Positions 11,962-23,601 of a stretch of 64,000 bases of DNA are shown piece by piece; positions within the stretch are counted from its first letter, which is position 1; each line of letters begins with the position of its first letter. Both the position numbers and the translations under genes were made by a program. The stretch covers positions 1 through 64,000 of the forward strand of contig SSNU01000030.1 in assembly GCA_012064415.1 (NCBI GenBank), in the 5' to 3' direction. Origin of the DNA: Gyrodactylus bullatarudis. Its lineage: Eukaryota; Platyhelminthes; Monogenea; Gyrodactylidea; Gyrodactylidae. The notes beneath the pieces were generated by a model that was not told the origin of the DNA, ran no database searches, and saw only the letters and a list, made by a program, of their open reading frames with translations.

Positions 11962-12678
11962 TAAACTTAATTGGCATGAAGATGAGAATTTACTATTTTT
12001 ACAAGACTCGATATTTTTCTCCGGATTCACAGAAAAAATAACTTTTTGAATTCTAAAATGGAAAGAGCTAATAAAATATGGATATTCGAAAAAATCCAAT
12101 CTGACCAAAATTAGGCCTGTTTTCAGATTTCAAAAGTGCACCAAATTTCCACTTTTTAAACTTTAAGTTCAGAATTTTTATCGATTTCAATGATTCGAAG
12201 CAGTTAAGTGATGATATTTGGGATCAAAATTAGACAAAGGAAATTAAGGAAAAATTACTGTGGGAAATCAAACCATTTGAATTTTTCGATTATCACGAAG
12301 GCAAATTATCCAAAATCTAGAAGTTTAACTTTTTCTCTGAAACAGTAAGATCTTGGCTATCTCTATGGCCAGATTTAAATTCTTTGCCTAATGTTGATCC
12401 CAAATATCAATATTTAATTGCAAATATCGAAAATATCAAATCATCGAAATCGATAAAAAATTTTGAGCTTTAAAGTTGAAAAAGTGGAAATTTGGTGCAC
12501 TTTTGAAATCTGAAAAACGACTTAATTTTGGTCAGATTGAATTTTTTTTCGAATATCCATAGTTTATTAGCTCATTCTATTTTAGAATTCAAAAAGTTAC
12601 TTTTTCTGTGAATCCTGAGAAAAATATCGAGTCTTTAGTAAAAATAGTAAATTCTCATCTTCATGTCAATTAGGTTTA
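11962..12678. mobile_element. Long foldback element, family A, copy 1
   Basis: An approximately 717 bp palindrome-like unit. The left arm begins TAATTGGCATGAAGATGAGA and the right arm ends TCTCATCTTCATGTCAATTA. Arm symmetry extends inward for roughly 300 bases (left TGGATATTCGAAAAAATCCA, right TTTTTTTCGAATATCCATAG), leaving only a short central spacer. Transcribed RNA would form a very long hairpin. There is no coding capacity. Confidence 0.75.
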
Positions 12679-13731
12679 TGCCTTGTAGCCTTATGGTGTT
12701 AGATCTTCAAGTTCTAGAGAATTTCTCTTCATCTGATTCCGAATCTACAACCTTTTTAGTTCAGGATTTATCGATCGAAGATTGGGTTATATTTTTATCT
12801 CCCAAACTTTAGTAGATACTGTTCAGTCGATTGAATATTCGCATTCTATGGCCCTTATTTTACTTTTTACATTTCAAATGTGTCATAGATGATGAGCTTA
12901 ATAGATACAAGCTTTAATGAATACAAGTAATAACAATTTGCTAAATTGATGTTTGGCTAGGCTAATGCTAAATGTGAAAGACATTAATAAGAGATTAAAT
13001 TTAAAATAACTTCAAATAATATTTATTATTAACAAATGTTGGCATTTTCTTGACAAAAAAAAGAAAGTAATCCCCAACTGTTTCAAGGGGTCATATTCAT
13101 TTTACATTCGCTAGGTGTGTGGTTTTCTCTCGAGTTTTCATATTTAATACAGTATATTTTGATAAAAAAGTGTGGATCTTGCTTTCTTTCTTTCTCTCTC
13201 TATCTATTCACAATCAACGATCATCAATATTTCAGGGCTATATGAGGGTTAAAATACATTTTGTTTTTTTTGGAATGATAAAAACATAATTTCGATAAGA
13301 ATATGGGTATGTATATAGTGTAGAATCTTGATGTCATTTGAGAGAATGAGAACGTACAATTATTTCGAGTTCTCATTTCATTGACCAATCACAAGACAAT
13401 GTGGTATTATTTTGGAGTATTATCTCGATCAGCACCCATACATATTAATAACTGGATTTTACAATACAAATATGAAATGCAATAATAATTATGATGATGA
13501 TGATCTATATTGAATTCTATTCGATTCACTTTTTTTACAGTGAATTATAATAAAAAGAATAATCCATCTGATCAATGTTACTCGAGTAATAATGATGATT
13601 TACAGGAAAGAGATTAACATGTTTGTTAGTTTATGACACGGACCAATTATATCTCATCGAAAAACATTCAAAATGTACTTTTAATTGGATTATCATTGGC
13701 AATGGAGGAGACATCCCTTGTTACTTGGATA
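12679..13731. other. 3' flank of the STK17 gene; microsatellites
   Basis: No coding exon was found. It holds short low-complexity tracts (TTTCTTTCTTTCTCTCTC near 13178-13200, ATGATGATGATG near 13490). On the minus strand this is downstream of the kinase stop codon, so part is probably 3' UTR; AATAAA-type sites occur on the minus strand around 13020. Confidence 0.4.
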
Positions 13732-16700
13732 CTAGAGGTGTTTTCCGTCACCTTGGTCTGATTCATTAATCTTGGATAGCCAAGGATTAGACATTAGCTC
13801 ATTAACAGTTGGTCTGAGACTAAACAAAAATTAGAAGAAAGGTTAAAAATGCAAATTTTCACAATTTATGAATTAGAAAATCTTTTTGTGACGAATCAAT
13901 AAAAATGCAAACAACTCCATTATTCCAATATCATTCAAAGACGTGGTATGACATGACAATTCGCAAACACATCAATTTTTCAGTAAGAATTTGAATAAAG
14001 ATTTTTAGAAATTCAAATCATTTTGCCTACTGTAGCCAATCGAAGACAAAAAGTTAATTTTAACCCTAGAACGGTTTATTTTTTACCCCATTTGTATTGA
14101 AAAATAAATATTTCGGACAGGCGTTAAGAAAAACGATGGCACACCAGTAAGATCTGTGTACAGAAATTAAATACGTTTACAGGAGGCCTTCAAAATTTCA
14201 ATTCTTTCGTTCCAGGGAAGGAAAAGATTCTGGTCATTATCAAAATTTCGATTTCGCGCGAAATTCCCATTTTTTGGGATTTGAGCGAAAATTTTTATTG
14301 ATTTGAAAGTTTTCTAGATCTATTCTGGTCCTTGATCTAATCATCATTTTGGGAGTTGAATTTTGATTTCTTGATCAATATAGTACTTGAAAATCAATGA
14401 AATTTCAATAAATCAAAATCCTTCAAAAATGGTGGTTTTATCCAAAATGTAATGGCTTTCGTGTCTAGTTCGGATCCTGATAAATTTCTTTTGACCTCAG
14501 TTCCACATGCGAATCAATAAAAAATTTTCAGGTCAAATTTCGAAATTTGAAAAGTGACCATATAGTTTTCTGAAATTTTTTTCTTTGTATATTCGAATTC
14601 TTGATGAACGAATTGAGATTTTTGTAAAAATCATAGATTCCCAACTTCATATCACATGGCTTGGAAAAAGCAGCTTGAAAAACTAATTCGAGTTTTGATA
14701 AAATTTCAACTGTAAAAATGTGCCGCTCCAAAATATAAAAAGAAATTAAATTGATATTTTAGCCGAGAAAACACATCTATGAAAATCAAAATGAAATCAT
14801 TTCATGTTCTGATATACAAAAATCCTATTTTTCCTAAAATCATCAAAATCTACCTAATTTCCTAGATTTATCTTTCAAAATGTTGAAAAAGACTCAATTT
14901 TTACTATTAGACCTGTTTTTATTCAAAATGTTGCAAAAGCTATTCGAAAATCTTAACTTTGACCTTTCTCGTAGTAAAATTCATTTAAAAAAATCTTGGC
15001 GCGTGTTCAAAAGTTGTCATTTTCAAACTCGATAACTCGTGGCTTTCCTAGAAGAAATGCATAGTTTTTGATAATCTTCAAAATGAGATCAAAGCTGGGA
15101 AAAGTTGAAAAATTTGGTCTACTCTACTAAACATGGTAAATAAAAAGTAATCAAAAGACTTACACAGGATTTTTTTGAATGTTTGCTTTAACAAAGTTGA
15201 TGGCTTTTTGTGAAATGTTTACAAATAGGTCTTGGGGATAGGAAATGTTGAGTGTGGTGACATTGTAGAGGGTCTGATCTTTTGTATCACCGCAAAAGGG
15301 TGATTCGCCATTCGTCAAGAGATAATACGTCACGACACCAATACTCCTGAAATGACAAATAAAAAGGATAAAAATTATGCATTTTTAACACGATTTTGGT
15401 GCTTTACATGTATAAGTAGGTAATAATTTGGTCACTTTTTTGAATTCTAGTAAAAAGATTTTCTGATATTCTAATTTCTAATCAAGACAGCTAGAAGTGT
15501 TTTACAGAAAGATGGTCTTGATTCTGGGTTACTTTCAACTGATGAAAAAGAAAAAAAGTCAAAATTTTTCCGTCTTGAAGAGCTTTGTAACAAAGAGATG
15601 ATGATTAGTTTAGGTTTTGAAGGAGAGTAAAATATTTACTGAAAAATAGTCCTAGATTTTCTATGTAGAGTACTTCTCAAGAGCCCAGCGATGGTGATTT
15701 TAATTTTTACATAAAACCTGAATGATTGTTGATACAAATAAATTCCACAATCAATAGATGGATTAGTTTATAAATCAATAAAAAAAATAATAACCATAGA
15801 AATGTTTAGAGTCTCATGTTGCTTTGAAAATAAATCTGATTTTCATCGAATCTGACATTTTGACCCTTGTTTTCCAAATTTTTTATTTTTTTTTTATTCA
15901 TTATTCTAGACTGATTTAGTCTTTATTTACTATAAACAGAGAGAAATTTTGAATCATTTAATTTCAATGAATATTGTAATTTTGACAAGTGTGCGTACGC
16001 GTGTGTGCGTTTAAAGATGATTCATTCTATATAGATTGAATTCTTTACTTATAGGTGAACTATAGTGAAAAACTTTGGATCTTATCATTCCCTAGTTGTG
16101 ATAGTAACCTTGCATGCATTATTTGTGTGGATTGTAACAGGTTTGTTCCACTTTTTTTTCTCGGTTCTAAGGATAATTTTTTTTCCTCATACAATCCAAT
16201 AAAGGTGGAAAACAATGAATTCCAATAATAATTATGCAGTATTTACCATGATCATCATCATCATAATAGATAGATTATTAAATGGGCATTAGGGTTATCT
16301 AAATATATATATTTTTTAATTTTTCCTCTTTTTGATGGGTAAGATGAGATAGATATGGGGAGACACGAGGTAAGGGAAGCATGATAAATGTTTCATTATT
16401 TCGATTCGATTATACGATAACCCTCCTCTCTTAGATACACGCACTGTATGGATCCAATTGCCCTATACATATAACCAATGTACATGTATTTTTTTATTAG
16501 TTCATCAATTGAAATTTTTATTACCTTTGAAATTGAATAGAGATTACATTTTATTGATTTTCCACAAATACACACACAAACTAAAGAGAGAAAGATATTT
16601 GAATATCGCTAAACTAAAGGTAGCTGAAAATCTACATAGCCCACCCCCTTTTTTCTACTTTGCATCCAATTTTCAACATTCAAAATATCAACGAATGTAG

Positions 16701-17973
16701 ATAATTTTTATTAATAAAATGTCAACTTTTCAGGGTTGAATCCTCAAACTTTATTTAATTGTGTATTAAAAAGAAAACTTGAGTTTTTACACACCTAACA
16801 ATAATGGTTAGATTAAAATGCACTCTTTTAAATTTGATAGCTCGTAAAAAAGATTGGATTTCAAATGTCTAGTCGATAGAAGAAACCCTCAGATTTATTT
16901 AAACATGAGAAGCCCAACTATTGGAAAATAAACCTTCCTGAGGCGTGAAAAAATCGATTCAAGGTAAATAAAATATAAAAACATTGATAATTTAGTACAG
17001 AAGAGAAAAACTCACCAGCAATCTGTTTGAAAGTGAATTCTGTCAAAGTTGAGAATTTCAGGAGCAGCATAATCTGGTGTACCGACCATATCACGGACAA
17101 CAATGTTTTTATCCAGGTATTTCGCAAGGCCAAAATCACAGAGAGCAATTTTGTACTCATCATCCTTGACACCACGAAGAAGAATATTTTCCGGTTTTAT
17201 GTCCAAGTGTACAAAGGAATTGTTGTGCAAATGGCGTACAGCAATGAGTAACTGACTGATTATATTGATGACATTAGATTCAGTGAGGGAATTTTCATTA
17301 TTCATACAAAAGTGAAATAAATCTCCACCTTGACAGTACTCAAGGATGATTGCTATCTCTGAATTAGACATGTAAAAGTCATGTAGTTTAACTATTTGAT
17401 CGATTTGAGAACTGATCTTGAGTACATAAATTTCCCTGAGAATATTCTCAATTGTATCTTGTCCAGCTCGAAACCTTCTGATGATCTTTGAAGCATAAAG
17501 TTGACTAGAAGAAGTTTTCTCACTCACGAGCGAGACTTTTGCGAAACGTCCACGTCCAATTTCAGCTTCAATATTGTAATTAGACTTGAATGAGTTCTTA
17601 ATATCGGAATTCTGAGTCTGGGATATGAAAGAACTCAAGTTCTCAAAGGAGTTAGAATCGACTACTAACGACATCTGTTCTTTGAAAATTGTATTTCCGC
17701 ACTCAAGTTTCGAAGCTTTGAACAAATTTGAATTAAAAAAGTTATTAACATTTGTTAGTAATTATACGAATTTCAAAATTTTAGACTATTTTTTTAGTAA
17801 ATAACTCACTTAGTAAAAATACCAATAGCAAATAGTTTATTTAGCAACAGTTCTTTCAATAAACTATTAACTAACTGTTTATCGAACGAGCACTCACTTT
17901 TGCATGGTTTTGCCTTATCACTTTTTCGTCGGAAAACATTTATTATCTTTGTCCTCAGACTTGCTAGACTCAT
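13732..17973 (-). CDS. STK17: DRAK/STK17-type serine/threonine protein kinase
   Basis: Four exons join in phase to a 348-residue protein: 17973-17898, 17715-17016, 15346-15164, 13819-13732. All introns are GT-AG (182, 1669 and 1344 nt). The kinase domain shows the glycine loop GRGRFAKV (~79), the ATP lysine in YASK (~102), HLDIKPEN with catalytic Asp ~197, DFG Asp ~219 and the APE motif ~243, so catalysis should be intact. The HLD (not HRD) loop, HLDIKPENILL and the C-terminal order match the DAPK/DRAK (STK17) family of calmodulin-kinase-group enzymes, which phosphorylate myosin light chain and act in apoptosis and cytoskeletal control. The protein ends soon after the kinase domain (PWL motif), so it lacks DAPK's ankyrin and death domains. 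The start is the ATG of exon 1; a short basic leader precedes the domain. SPCS3 lies 173 bp upstream in the same orientation. DRAK versus DAPK is family-level inference. Confidence 0.85.
14230..14680. repeat. Family B foldback remnant in kinase intron 3
   Basis: The right end TCATAGATTCCCAACTTCAT at about 14630-14650 equals the family B terminus. Internally, TTTTTATTGATTTGAAAG (left) faces its inverted counterpart around 14510-14550. The left terminus has decayed. Confidence 0.5.
14752..15126 (+). repeat. Dispersed ~380 bp repeat (family H), copy 1
   Basis: Near-identical to 26180-26565: shared blocks include TTTCATGTTCTGATATACAA, AATCTTGGCGCGTGTTCAAA and AAAGCTGGGAAAAGTTGAAA. This copy lacks 23 bases present at 26441-26463. 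It lies in intron 3 of the kinase gene, close to the 5' splice site at 15163. No coding frame. Confidence 0.75.
15347..17015. other. Intron 2 of the kinase gene, no recognised gene
   Basis: AT-rich intron with small microsatellites (TGTGCGTACGCGTGTGTGCG-like tract at about 15990-16010, ATCATCATCATCATAAT near 16251). Short open frames in it lack splice signals or family similarity, so none is called. Confidence 0.5.
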
Positions 17974-18146
17974 TCTTTATAAGATAAATCAAAACTAATT
18001 TCATTGAATGTTCATGAATGAAAATATATTGGAATGATATAAACTCAGCAAAAATAGAATAGTATTATATATTAATGAGTTAAATATACAGATTATAGGA
18101 AATAGATTGTTGTAACGAATAATCTCTCAAAATTCCATAGGTTAGT

Positions 18147-18686
18147 TTATTTTGGTTGAGAGTATTCGGAAGGAAATGAAAAGGAATGAGCTCCATTTAG
18201 AACAAAATTGCTGAATAATCCAACGTTTGGAATTTTGTTATACTTTAGAGTTAGAGTAACATTCTTGTTTCCAGCTAGACCTGCACCATCATCCCAGAGA
18301 TAATATTTGGTTGGAATTCCAGTGTATTCTAGTTGAGCTTTTTGACCACGTCTAATTATTTTATCCCAAATGACAACTTCATTTCTTTCGTGCTTATCTG
18401 TCTTGTATTCAGCTACAAGATAAAGGAATAACTGCTTAACATTCCAATTGAATATGTGTCTAAGATCTGTTTTCAAACTGAAAAGAAGGTGACCTATGTC
18501 GTTCTTTTTGTCGCTGACGCGAGAATAATCGTTGGCAGATTGTACACGTGAATTAGTTACCGTAATGCTGCAATCAGCAGGTGGATTAACAAATAGTGTA
18601 GTGAGGAAACAAAGGAAGGTTACAGCTGCCAAGTAAGCTAAAAACGAAGCAAATAGAGTGTTGAGTCGAGTGAAAACCGAATGCAT
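18147..18686 (-). CDS. SPCS3: Signal peptidase complex subunit 3 (SPC22/23)
   Basis: A single-exon, 179-residue protein starting at the ATG at 18686 (MHSVFTRLN); upstream in-frame codons lack ATG. The length equals the usual ~180 residues. A membrane anchor occupies residues ~10-32, followed by the lumenal domain with the family's hallmark stretches NWNVKQLFLYLVAEY, WDKII, TKYYLWDDG and GNKNVTLTL; the last contains a likely N-glycosylation site. This subunit is an essential accessory of the ER signal peptidase complex, binding nascent secretory proteins beside the catalytic SEC11. It is divergently arranged with NOM1 (172 bp between start codons) and is followed 173 bp downstream by the kinase gene in the same direction. 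Identification is firm. Confidence 0.93.
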   Translation of the reverse strand: MHSVFTRLNTLFASFLAYLAAVTFLCFLTTLFVNPPADCSITVTNSRVQSANDYSRVSDKKNDIGHLLFSLKTDLRHIFNWNVKQLFLYLVAEYKTDKHERNEVVIWDKIIRRGQKAQLEYTGIPTKYYLWDDGAGLAGNKNVTLTLKYNKIPNVGLFSNFVLNGAHSFSFPSEYSQPK

Positions 18687-18858
18687 TTTCTTCCAAATCA
18701 AAAATTTGACACCTAATCAACACTCAAATGGCTGGAGAAATTTTGAATGCTTATAAGAACGATTAAATAAATTAGCATTGTTGTTTAAGCAAGACTATTT
18801 TTCAAATTATTTTTGCTGAAAATCTAAGTTGATCGAGAAAATAATTAATATTTTGTAA
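18687..18858. promoter_or_regulatory. Divergent promoter region SPCS3/NOM1
   Basis: Only 172 bp separate the SPCS3 ATG (minus) and the NOM1 ATG (plus), so both 5' UTRs and core promoters must share this stretch. It is AT-rich and I see no convincing TATA box or recognised motif. Confidence 0.55.
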
Positions 18859-21196
18859 ATGTCCAAGTAATCCTTAGATCTTTCTCTTTTTTCTCAAGAT
18901 TACCATACGAAGTTGATCCCTCCATAAGAATTAATCAGTTGAAAGAAGATAATGACAAAGAGGATATTTTAATCAAAAAGTTGGAAAAGAAACTTGGTTT
19001 AAGTAAAAGAAAAAATAAAAATAAACCCCTATGGATGTCCGAAGCCAACTTTGATGATCTGCTAGATTTTGCATTCAAAGAAGAAGATTCTGAGGAAGAG
19101 CATGTAGCCCCGCAAATTATTGGAGAAGCCCCTCCAGCTAAAAGTCTGTTTGTCATATTTTAATTTTTAGAAACTAAAAAGAATATTTACGCTGAAGAGA
19201 ATATATCCGATTTTGAGGATATGAACAAATCTCATACTCCTGTCGAAAATTCTATTGACCCTTCAGATTCTGAAATCACCAAGACACTGCGAAAAAATTT
19301 CAACCTAATTTCTGATTCACAAATGACCCAAGTCTGTGATGATTTAGTCAATACTTTTACATCAAACTCAAAAAGTCAATTTAGAAGGATCTTCATCTCT
19401 GAAATGCTTAATCTCTTAAAGTTTACGCCTTTCTCGTTTCGCGATCACAATCTGGGATGGTTTCACCAGGACCTCGCTGTACTTTCAGCTTGTATAAGTC
19501 TTTGTCTTTACAAAACTCAACAAGATGTTCAATTTCGCTACTTTTTAATCGAGAAATTGATTATGGAGATTTTGGAAAAAGATGTCCTAAATACGGAGAA
19601 TGAATATTTTGTCAGTCTCAATGTTTACTTGGTCTACCTGTATAGATTCGGGATAGTCTCCTCTGACATTATCCTTGATTTGGCAATAGAATTCGCCAAG
19701 AGAATCTGTGATACCAGATCAAATATTGTTCGCATAATCTGTCAGTCTGTCGGGGTAATTCTGAGGAAGGATAATTTTGAAAAATCAAAGACTCTTATGG
19801 ATTTTATGAAAGAGGTCATTGCAAATCCCTCTTCCGATGTTAATGTAAAATTTGATTTTGAAGCTTCAATAAAGTACCTTGAACATAAAAATGTCAAAGA
19901 AGTCTGGTTGACACGCACAGAACACATGAAGAAGATGATCAAGACATGGACCCGAGGCTATGCTCTCTGCAAAGACTTGACAATGAACGTATGTCTAGAT
20001 GATATTAAAAACATTGAAACTAAAGGAAGATTTTGGCTCATTGGTTCCTCGTATGCACCTGGACAACTGGATGTTGGCGATGAGAATCACAAAAACCAAC
20101 AGAATAATAATAACGGCCGAATATCACCAGAGTTACTTGAAGCAGCAAAAAGCCTGGGCTTCATTACACCATTCCGACAAGAAATTTTCTCCATACTTGC
20201 CACCGCTGACAAGGGAGCTGAAGGGGCTGTTGCTGAACTCTTTCGAGCTTGTGGCAAAAAGAATGAAACCAGGGAACGTGATATGATCAGTGTTATTATC
20301 CACTGTTTACTTTCTGAGCATCCCTATAATTCATTTTATGGTCAGGTTATTGGATCTCTCCTCAATACTCACAGGAGATTCACAATCATGGTTAAATGTG
20401 CTATTTGGGATGTGATCCAGAAATCGGAACTATCGAGTGAAGCAAAAGATAACTGTTCCAAGTTTTGCTCAGATCTCTTTTTAACATATGACTTTCCCTT
20501 GAATATGATCAAAGTAGGTTTAATTTTTATGAAAATGCTTCAATACTCTCTAATTGATTTATGAACTATTTTTGTTAGCTTTAGCTTAGAAGAGTTTATC
20601 ATCAAGACTAAAATGATCAATAGTTTTCCATCATATTCAAACACTTTTTTTGGGAAATTTTTTCTAAATCAAGATTACATTTTTGATTTATCATTTCTAC
20701 TTATTTGATTTAAAATCCAGGAATTCCTTGGGGAAACAAGTTACATTTTCCAGCTTATTTTTTTACAAATCAATTCCAAATTATAATTAATATGGTACAA
20801 TACAATCAAGTTGATATTAGTTTATCAGTTAAGCTATGATTGTGAAGGAGTGGTTAATATAACACGAATAGTTTTATTCTGCATGATTGATTAGTTACGT
20901 TCATGGTGATAGTTTATGCTCGAATTATCATTCTAAATAATTTAATTTAGAAATTCAACTATGCCGACACATCAGAGGAAAATGTCATATTCCTTCGAAA
21001 CTTTCTCAACTCAACAATCAAAGACAGTTTCACCCAACTCCTTTTATCCACCAGGAGACTGTGCGATGAGATGCCAAAGTTTTGTAAAAACTTGCGAATC
21101 TTTATCAGGAAACATTGCAAATCTAATGATGAATTAATCCAGCATAGATTTGCTGAGATAAGCAATCTGATACAGACCCTATTAGTAAATAAATAA
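18859..21196 (+). CDS. NOM1: NOM1/Sgd1-like nucleolar MIF4G and MA3 protein
   Basis: Four exons join to 613 residues: 18859-18866, 18899-19143, 19171-20513, 20951-21196. Introns are 32, 27 and 437 nt; the 27-nt intron (GTCTGTTTG...TTTTTAG) is exceptionally short. The first exon codes for only MSK minus one base. Order: charged N-terminus with LKKLEKKLGL-like helix, a divergent helical MIF4G-type region (~110-320), the diagnostic ETKGRFWLIGSSYAPG linker, and an MA3 domain (FRQEIFSILA ... RERDMISVIIHCLL ... NSFYGQVI ... FTIMVKCAIWDVI), continued in the last exon (KFNYADTSEENVIFLRNFL). NOM1/Sgd1 acts in the nucleolus in 18S rRNA processing, with eIF4A-type helicase and PP1 as partners in known species. 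It is shorter than the human protein (~860) mainly at the N-terminus. It converges with RRP1, another ribosome-biogenesis gene, 103 bp away. Confidence 0.9.
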
Positions 21197-21299
21197 TTTT
21201 CCATTTGACTGTATGTATTAGACATTTTACTTTATTTTCTTATTAACAATTTCTGAAAGTTTATCATTTTAAAGAGTTGAATGCGAATCAATATTTTAT

Positions 21300-22499
21300 T
21301 CAAGGCCTCTTTTTGAGAATACTCTTTGGAGCTGGAATGTTTGAGGGAATATTTGGTAGGGACAGACGTTTCTTGGACGAAAACCTTTTACGATAAATTT
21401 TGCCAAAGGATACTCTTGACTTGTTCGCCTCGCACATGGGATCGTCACCAAAGCTATCATCCATACTCATCAGAGAATTATTGATTACGGAAGGCTTGGG
21501 ACTGGCTTCTACATTAATTTGGTTGAGGGAAATTCTTCGGGATTTTAATTTGGGTAATTCAGGTTCTATCTCTGACTGACAGGCCTCTTTACGTTTTTGT
21601 GGGCTGACTTCGTTAATTTTCTTCTTCTTTTGACTTGGTGTTGATTCGGGCGGGGTGTCTGGTTCCTGTTGAAGTTCCTGGCATTCAGCTTCAGGTTCTG
21701 GGTCTGCATCTTTAGAAAAGGAAAAGCTCAACTTTGATATTCCGGTAAAGAATTTTTTGAATTTGGTACTCTCCGTGGATAATTTCATAGTTGATTCACT
21801 TAACAGAATAAATTTATTTGAGGAAAAACCTTTTGGTCTTAGTAGACGTATTAAATTTCTCGTTAAATTGAGAACTTGATCTGTATACTGGTGTCCTCGT
21901 GATAGTTGCATAATCAACTGGAAAATTCTTTCGATAAAGCTGTGAACAACATGTGAAGAAAATATAGCAGATGCTAACTCTTCCTGTACAACTCTAAGCA
22001 TGAACAGTTTCAAATCAGTAGCCTCGAGTGGATCCTTATTCAAAACTTTATCAAAGAGATCATTGATGAAGTCAACAAGGGTTCCATCAACACAAGCTTT
22101 GGCTAATCCTTTAACGAATATTTTCCTTGTCAATGCTAAATACTTGTCGACGCGCCATTTGTCCAATTTGTCCCACTCTCTTACTAGAGTCTCGAAAATT
22201 GCGCAAATGTACTTTTGCTTAGTAGTCTTGGATTTTATCTTGTTCAAAATTCTGATAAACTTGTTCACAATACTTTCTTGTAACAGGAGTTTATCTTGTT
22301 GCCAGAGAGCAATGTAAAGTCCTTTGACAATTAGCAAGAGACCATTGTAACTTATTTCTGAATATCACAGTCAAAATGAAGTCTTACTAGGGGAGTTGAT
22401 AATCTTTATAGATTTTTTTATTCCTAATCGACGAAATTCTATACTTTTTGAGGCCATTAGCTTGGCAGCCTCTTTAATTCTTTCTTCCAGAGTCATCAT
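21300..22499 (-). CDS. RRP1: Ribosomal RNA processing protein 1 (NOP52 family)
   Basis: Two exons, 22499-22388 and 22357-21300, joined across a 30-nt GT-AG intron (22387-22358, phase 1), give 389 residues. Two tandem ATGs occur at the start; the first is taken. The N-terminal half carries the Nop52 signature: GLYIALWQQDKLLLQES, then REWDKLDKWRVDKYLALTRK, matching the family's W-x-x-DKPLLQ and RLDKFYxLIR blocks. The C-terminal half is Ser/Glu/Lys-rich and basic (KKKKINEVSPQKRK, KSRRISLNQ), typical of nucleolar tails. RRP1/NOP52 works in the nucleolus on large-subunit (5.8S/28S) rRNA maturation. It shares a 159-bp divergent spacer with RABIF. The intron would be invisible to tools that require 40 nt or more. 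Confidence 0.9.
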
Positions 22500-22658
22500 C
22501 CACGTTTTTCAAAATATTTGTGAATTCAAACAATCCTTACAATTAAAATTAAAAGAGATCGGAAAAAGTTTACATTTCTTAAAGTTTTAAAATATTAGAG
22601 AAATTCTGAGCTAATAATAGACCCAGACGACTATTCACTACTACATTTTTCATCCATT
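22500..22658. promoter_or_regulatory. Divergent promoter region RRP1/RABIF
   Basis: The start codons of the two divergent genes are 159 bp apart, so this stretch must hold both promoters. No TATA box or familiar motif is evident. Confidence 0.55.
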
Positions 22659-23130
22659 ATGACAGCTGGTTCAGAGGTTACAGAGAATAATGAAAGTTTA
22701 GTAGTCTGTTCCAATTGCAAGTCCATAATATTTAGAGCTAAAACTGCCACTAGAGATGACAGAATTGTAAATTATTTCCTAGTTATTTCTTTCATAGTTT
22801 GAACTTCCAGTTTTAACCCCTGAGAATGAATTAAAGAATGCAGATCTGACAAAAATTGCTAAAGAAAACTGCCAAGGTTTCTGGAAAGTCAGTGACATGT
22901 ATTCTTTTGAAAATATTGGATTCTGTAATAAAGTTGATTCAATCAAATTTCTCATTTGTGCTGATTGTGAAATGGGTCCTATTGGCTATCAAGATCTCAA
23001 CACCCCAAAAGAATTTTTAATATCTATCCAAAGATCCTGTGAAGTAGAGGAGAGTCAATCTAAGCCGAATCTTGTTATTGGCGATGATCATCCATTAGCC
23101 TCCCGAATCAAAGCTCAATCTAATTCATGA
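22659..23130 (+). CDS. RABIF: MSS4/RABIF Rab-interacting factor
   Basis: Two exons, 22659-22766 and 22798-23130, flank a 31-nt intron (phase 0) and encode a 146-residue protein. The fold's zinc site is complete: CSNC near residue 18 and CADC in the second exon. The signature block SDMYSFENIGFCNKV followed by KFLICADCEMGPIGYQ matches human MSS4 closely, and spacing between the two zinc knuckles is normal. MSS4 binds nucleotide-free exocytic Rab GTPases (Rab8/Rab10 group), acting as a weak exchange factor and a holdase chaperone that stabilises them in the cytosol. The 25-residue C-terminal tail beyond the domain is lineage-specific. The gene converges with CENPS, with only 39 bp between stop codons, so the two mRNAs probably overlap at their 3' ends. 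Identification is firm. Confidence 0.92.
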
Positions 23131-23169
23131 ATATCTCCTCATTTTGTATAAAATAATTTTATTTCCACT

Positions 23170-23430
23170 TTATAAATTATTCTCCGACTTTTGCTTCAAA
23201 TAGTTTACTAATGAAGGATTTCTTCGACAAAATAAGATCAAGTCGTCTGTTTCACATCTCTTTCTTTTGGCGTGTTCCGAGAAACATCGCATATCCAAAA
23301 GAAGTGTTTTGATAAATCTGAAGGATGCTTCAGTAACTAGGCCAATTACATCTTCCTCATATTCAAAATCTTCAATCTCTTTAGCCTTGGAGTTTATGTA
23401 ATGAAATAATAGAGTCTTGTCATTTGACAT
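23170..23430 (-). CDS. CENPS: CENP-S/MHF1 histone-fold protein
   Basis: Intronless, 86 residues, with a genuine ATG at 23430. It consists of essentially one histone fold: helix 1 (LLFHYINSKAKEIE), helix 2 with FRFIKTLLLDMRCFSEHAKRK, and helix 3 DDLILFCRRNPSLVNYLKQK. The blocks SEHAKRK and CRRNPSLVNYL align with CENP-S (FARHAKR, ARRSNSLLKYI). In known systems CENP-S pairs with CENP-X as the MHF complex, which binds DNA with FANCM at stalled forks and, with CENP-T/W, at kinetochores. The disordered C-terminal tail of the vertebrate protein is absent. CENP-X is not in this window. It shares a 171-bp divergent spacer with AGK. Confidence 0.82.
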   Translation of the reverse strand: MSNDKTLLFHYINSKAKEIEDFEYEEDVIGLVTEASFRFIKTLLLDMRCFSEHAKRKRCETDDLILFCRRNPSLVNYLKQKSENNL

Positions 23431-23601
23431 TTTAAATTCAAATTTTCATTTTACCAATGATCTAAATATCTGTTGAGAATTCCATTTTTGTTTAAGTTTT
23501 CCGATATTTTAACTGAAACAGTCTTTTAACTGAGTCTTATTAACTGAGTTAATAACTGTCAGTTATTAAGTTTTTCAATCTATAGCACCTGGAGTTTAAA
23601 G
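23431..23601. promoter_or_regulatory. Divergent promoter region CENPS/AGK
   Basis: 171 bp lie between the divergent start codons. The sequence contains a local repeated motif (AACTGAGTTAATAACTG, TTAACTGAG) near 23528-23565; no TATA box is obvious. Confidence 0.55.

Noticed and set aside
13178..13210. TTTCTTTCTTTCTCTCTC tract as a functional element
   Set aside because: Ordinary microsatellite in the 3' flank of the kinase gene.
17012..17175. Kinase gene ending at the stop after the large exon
   Set aside because: The frame stops inside the kinase domain at a GTGAGT donor. The exons at 15164 and 13732 complete the domain in phase.
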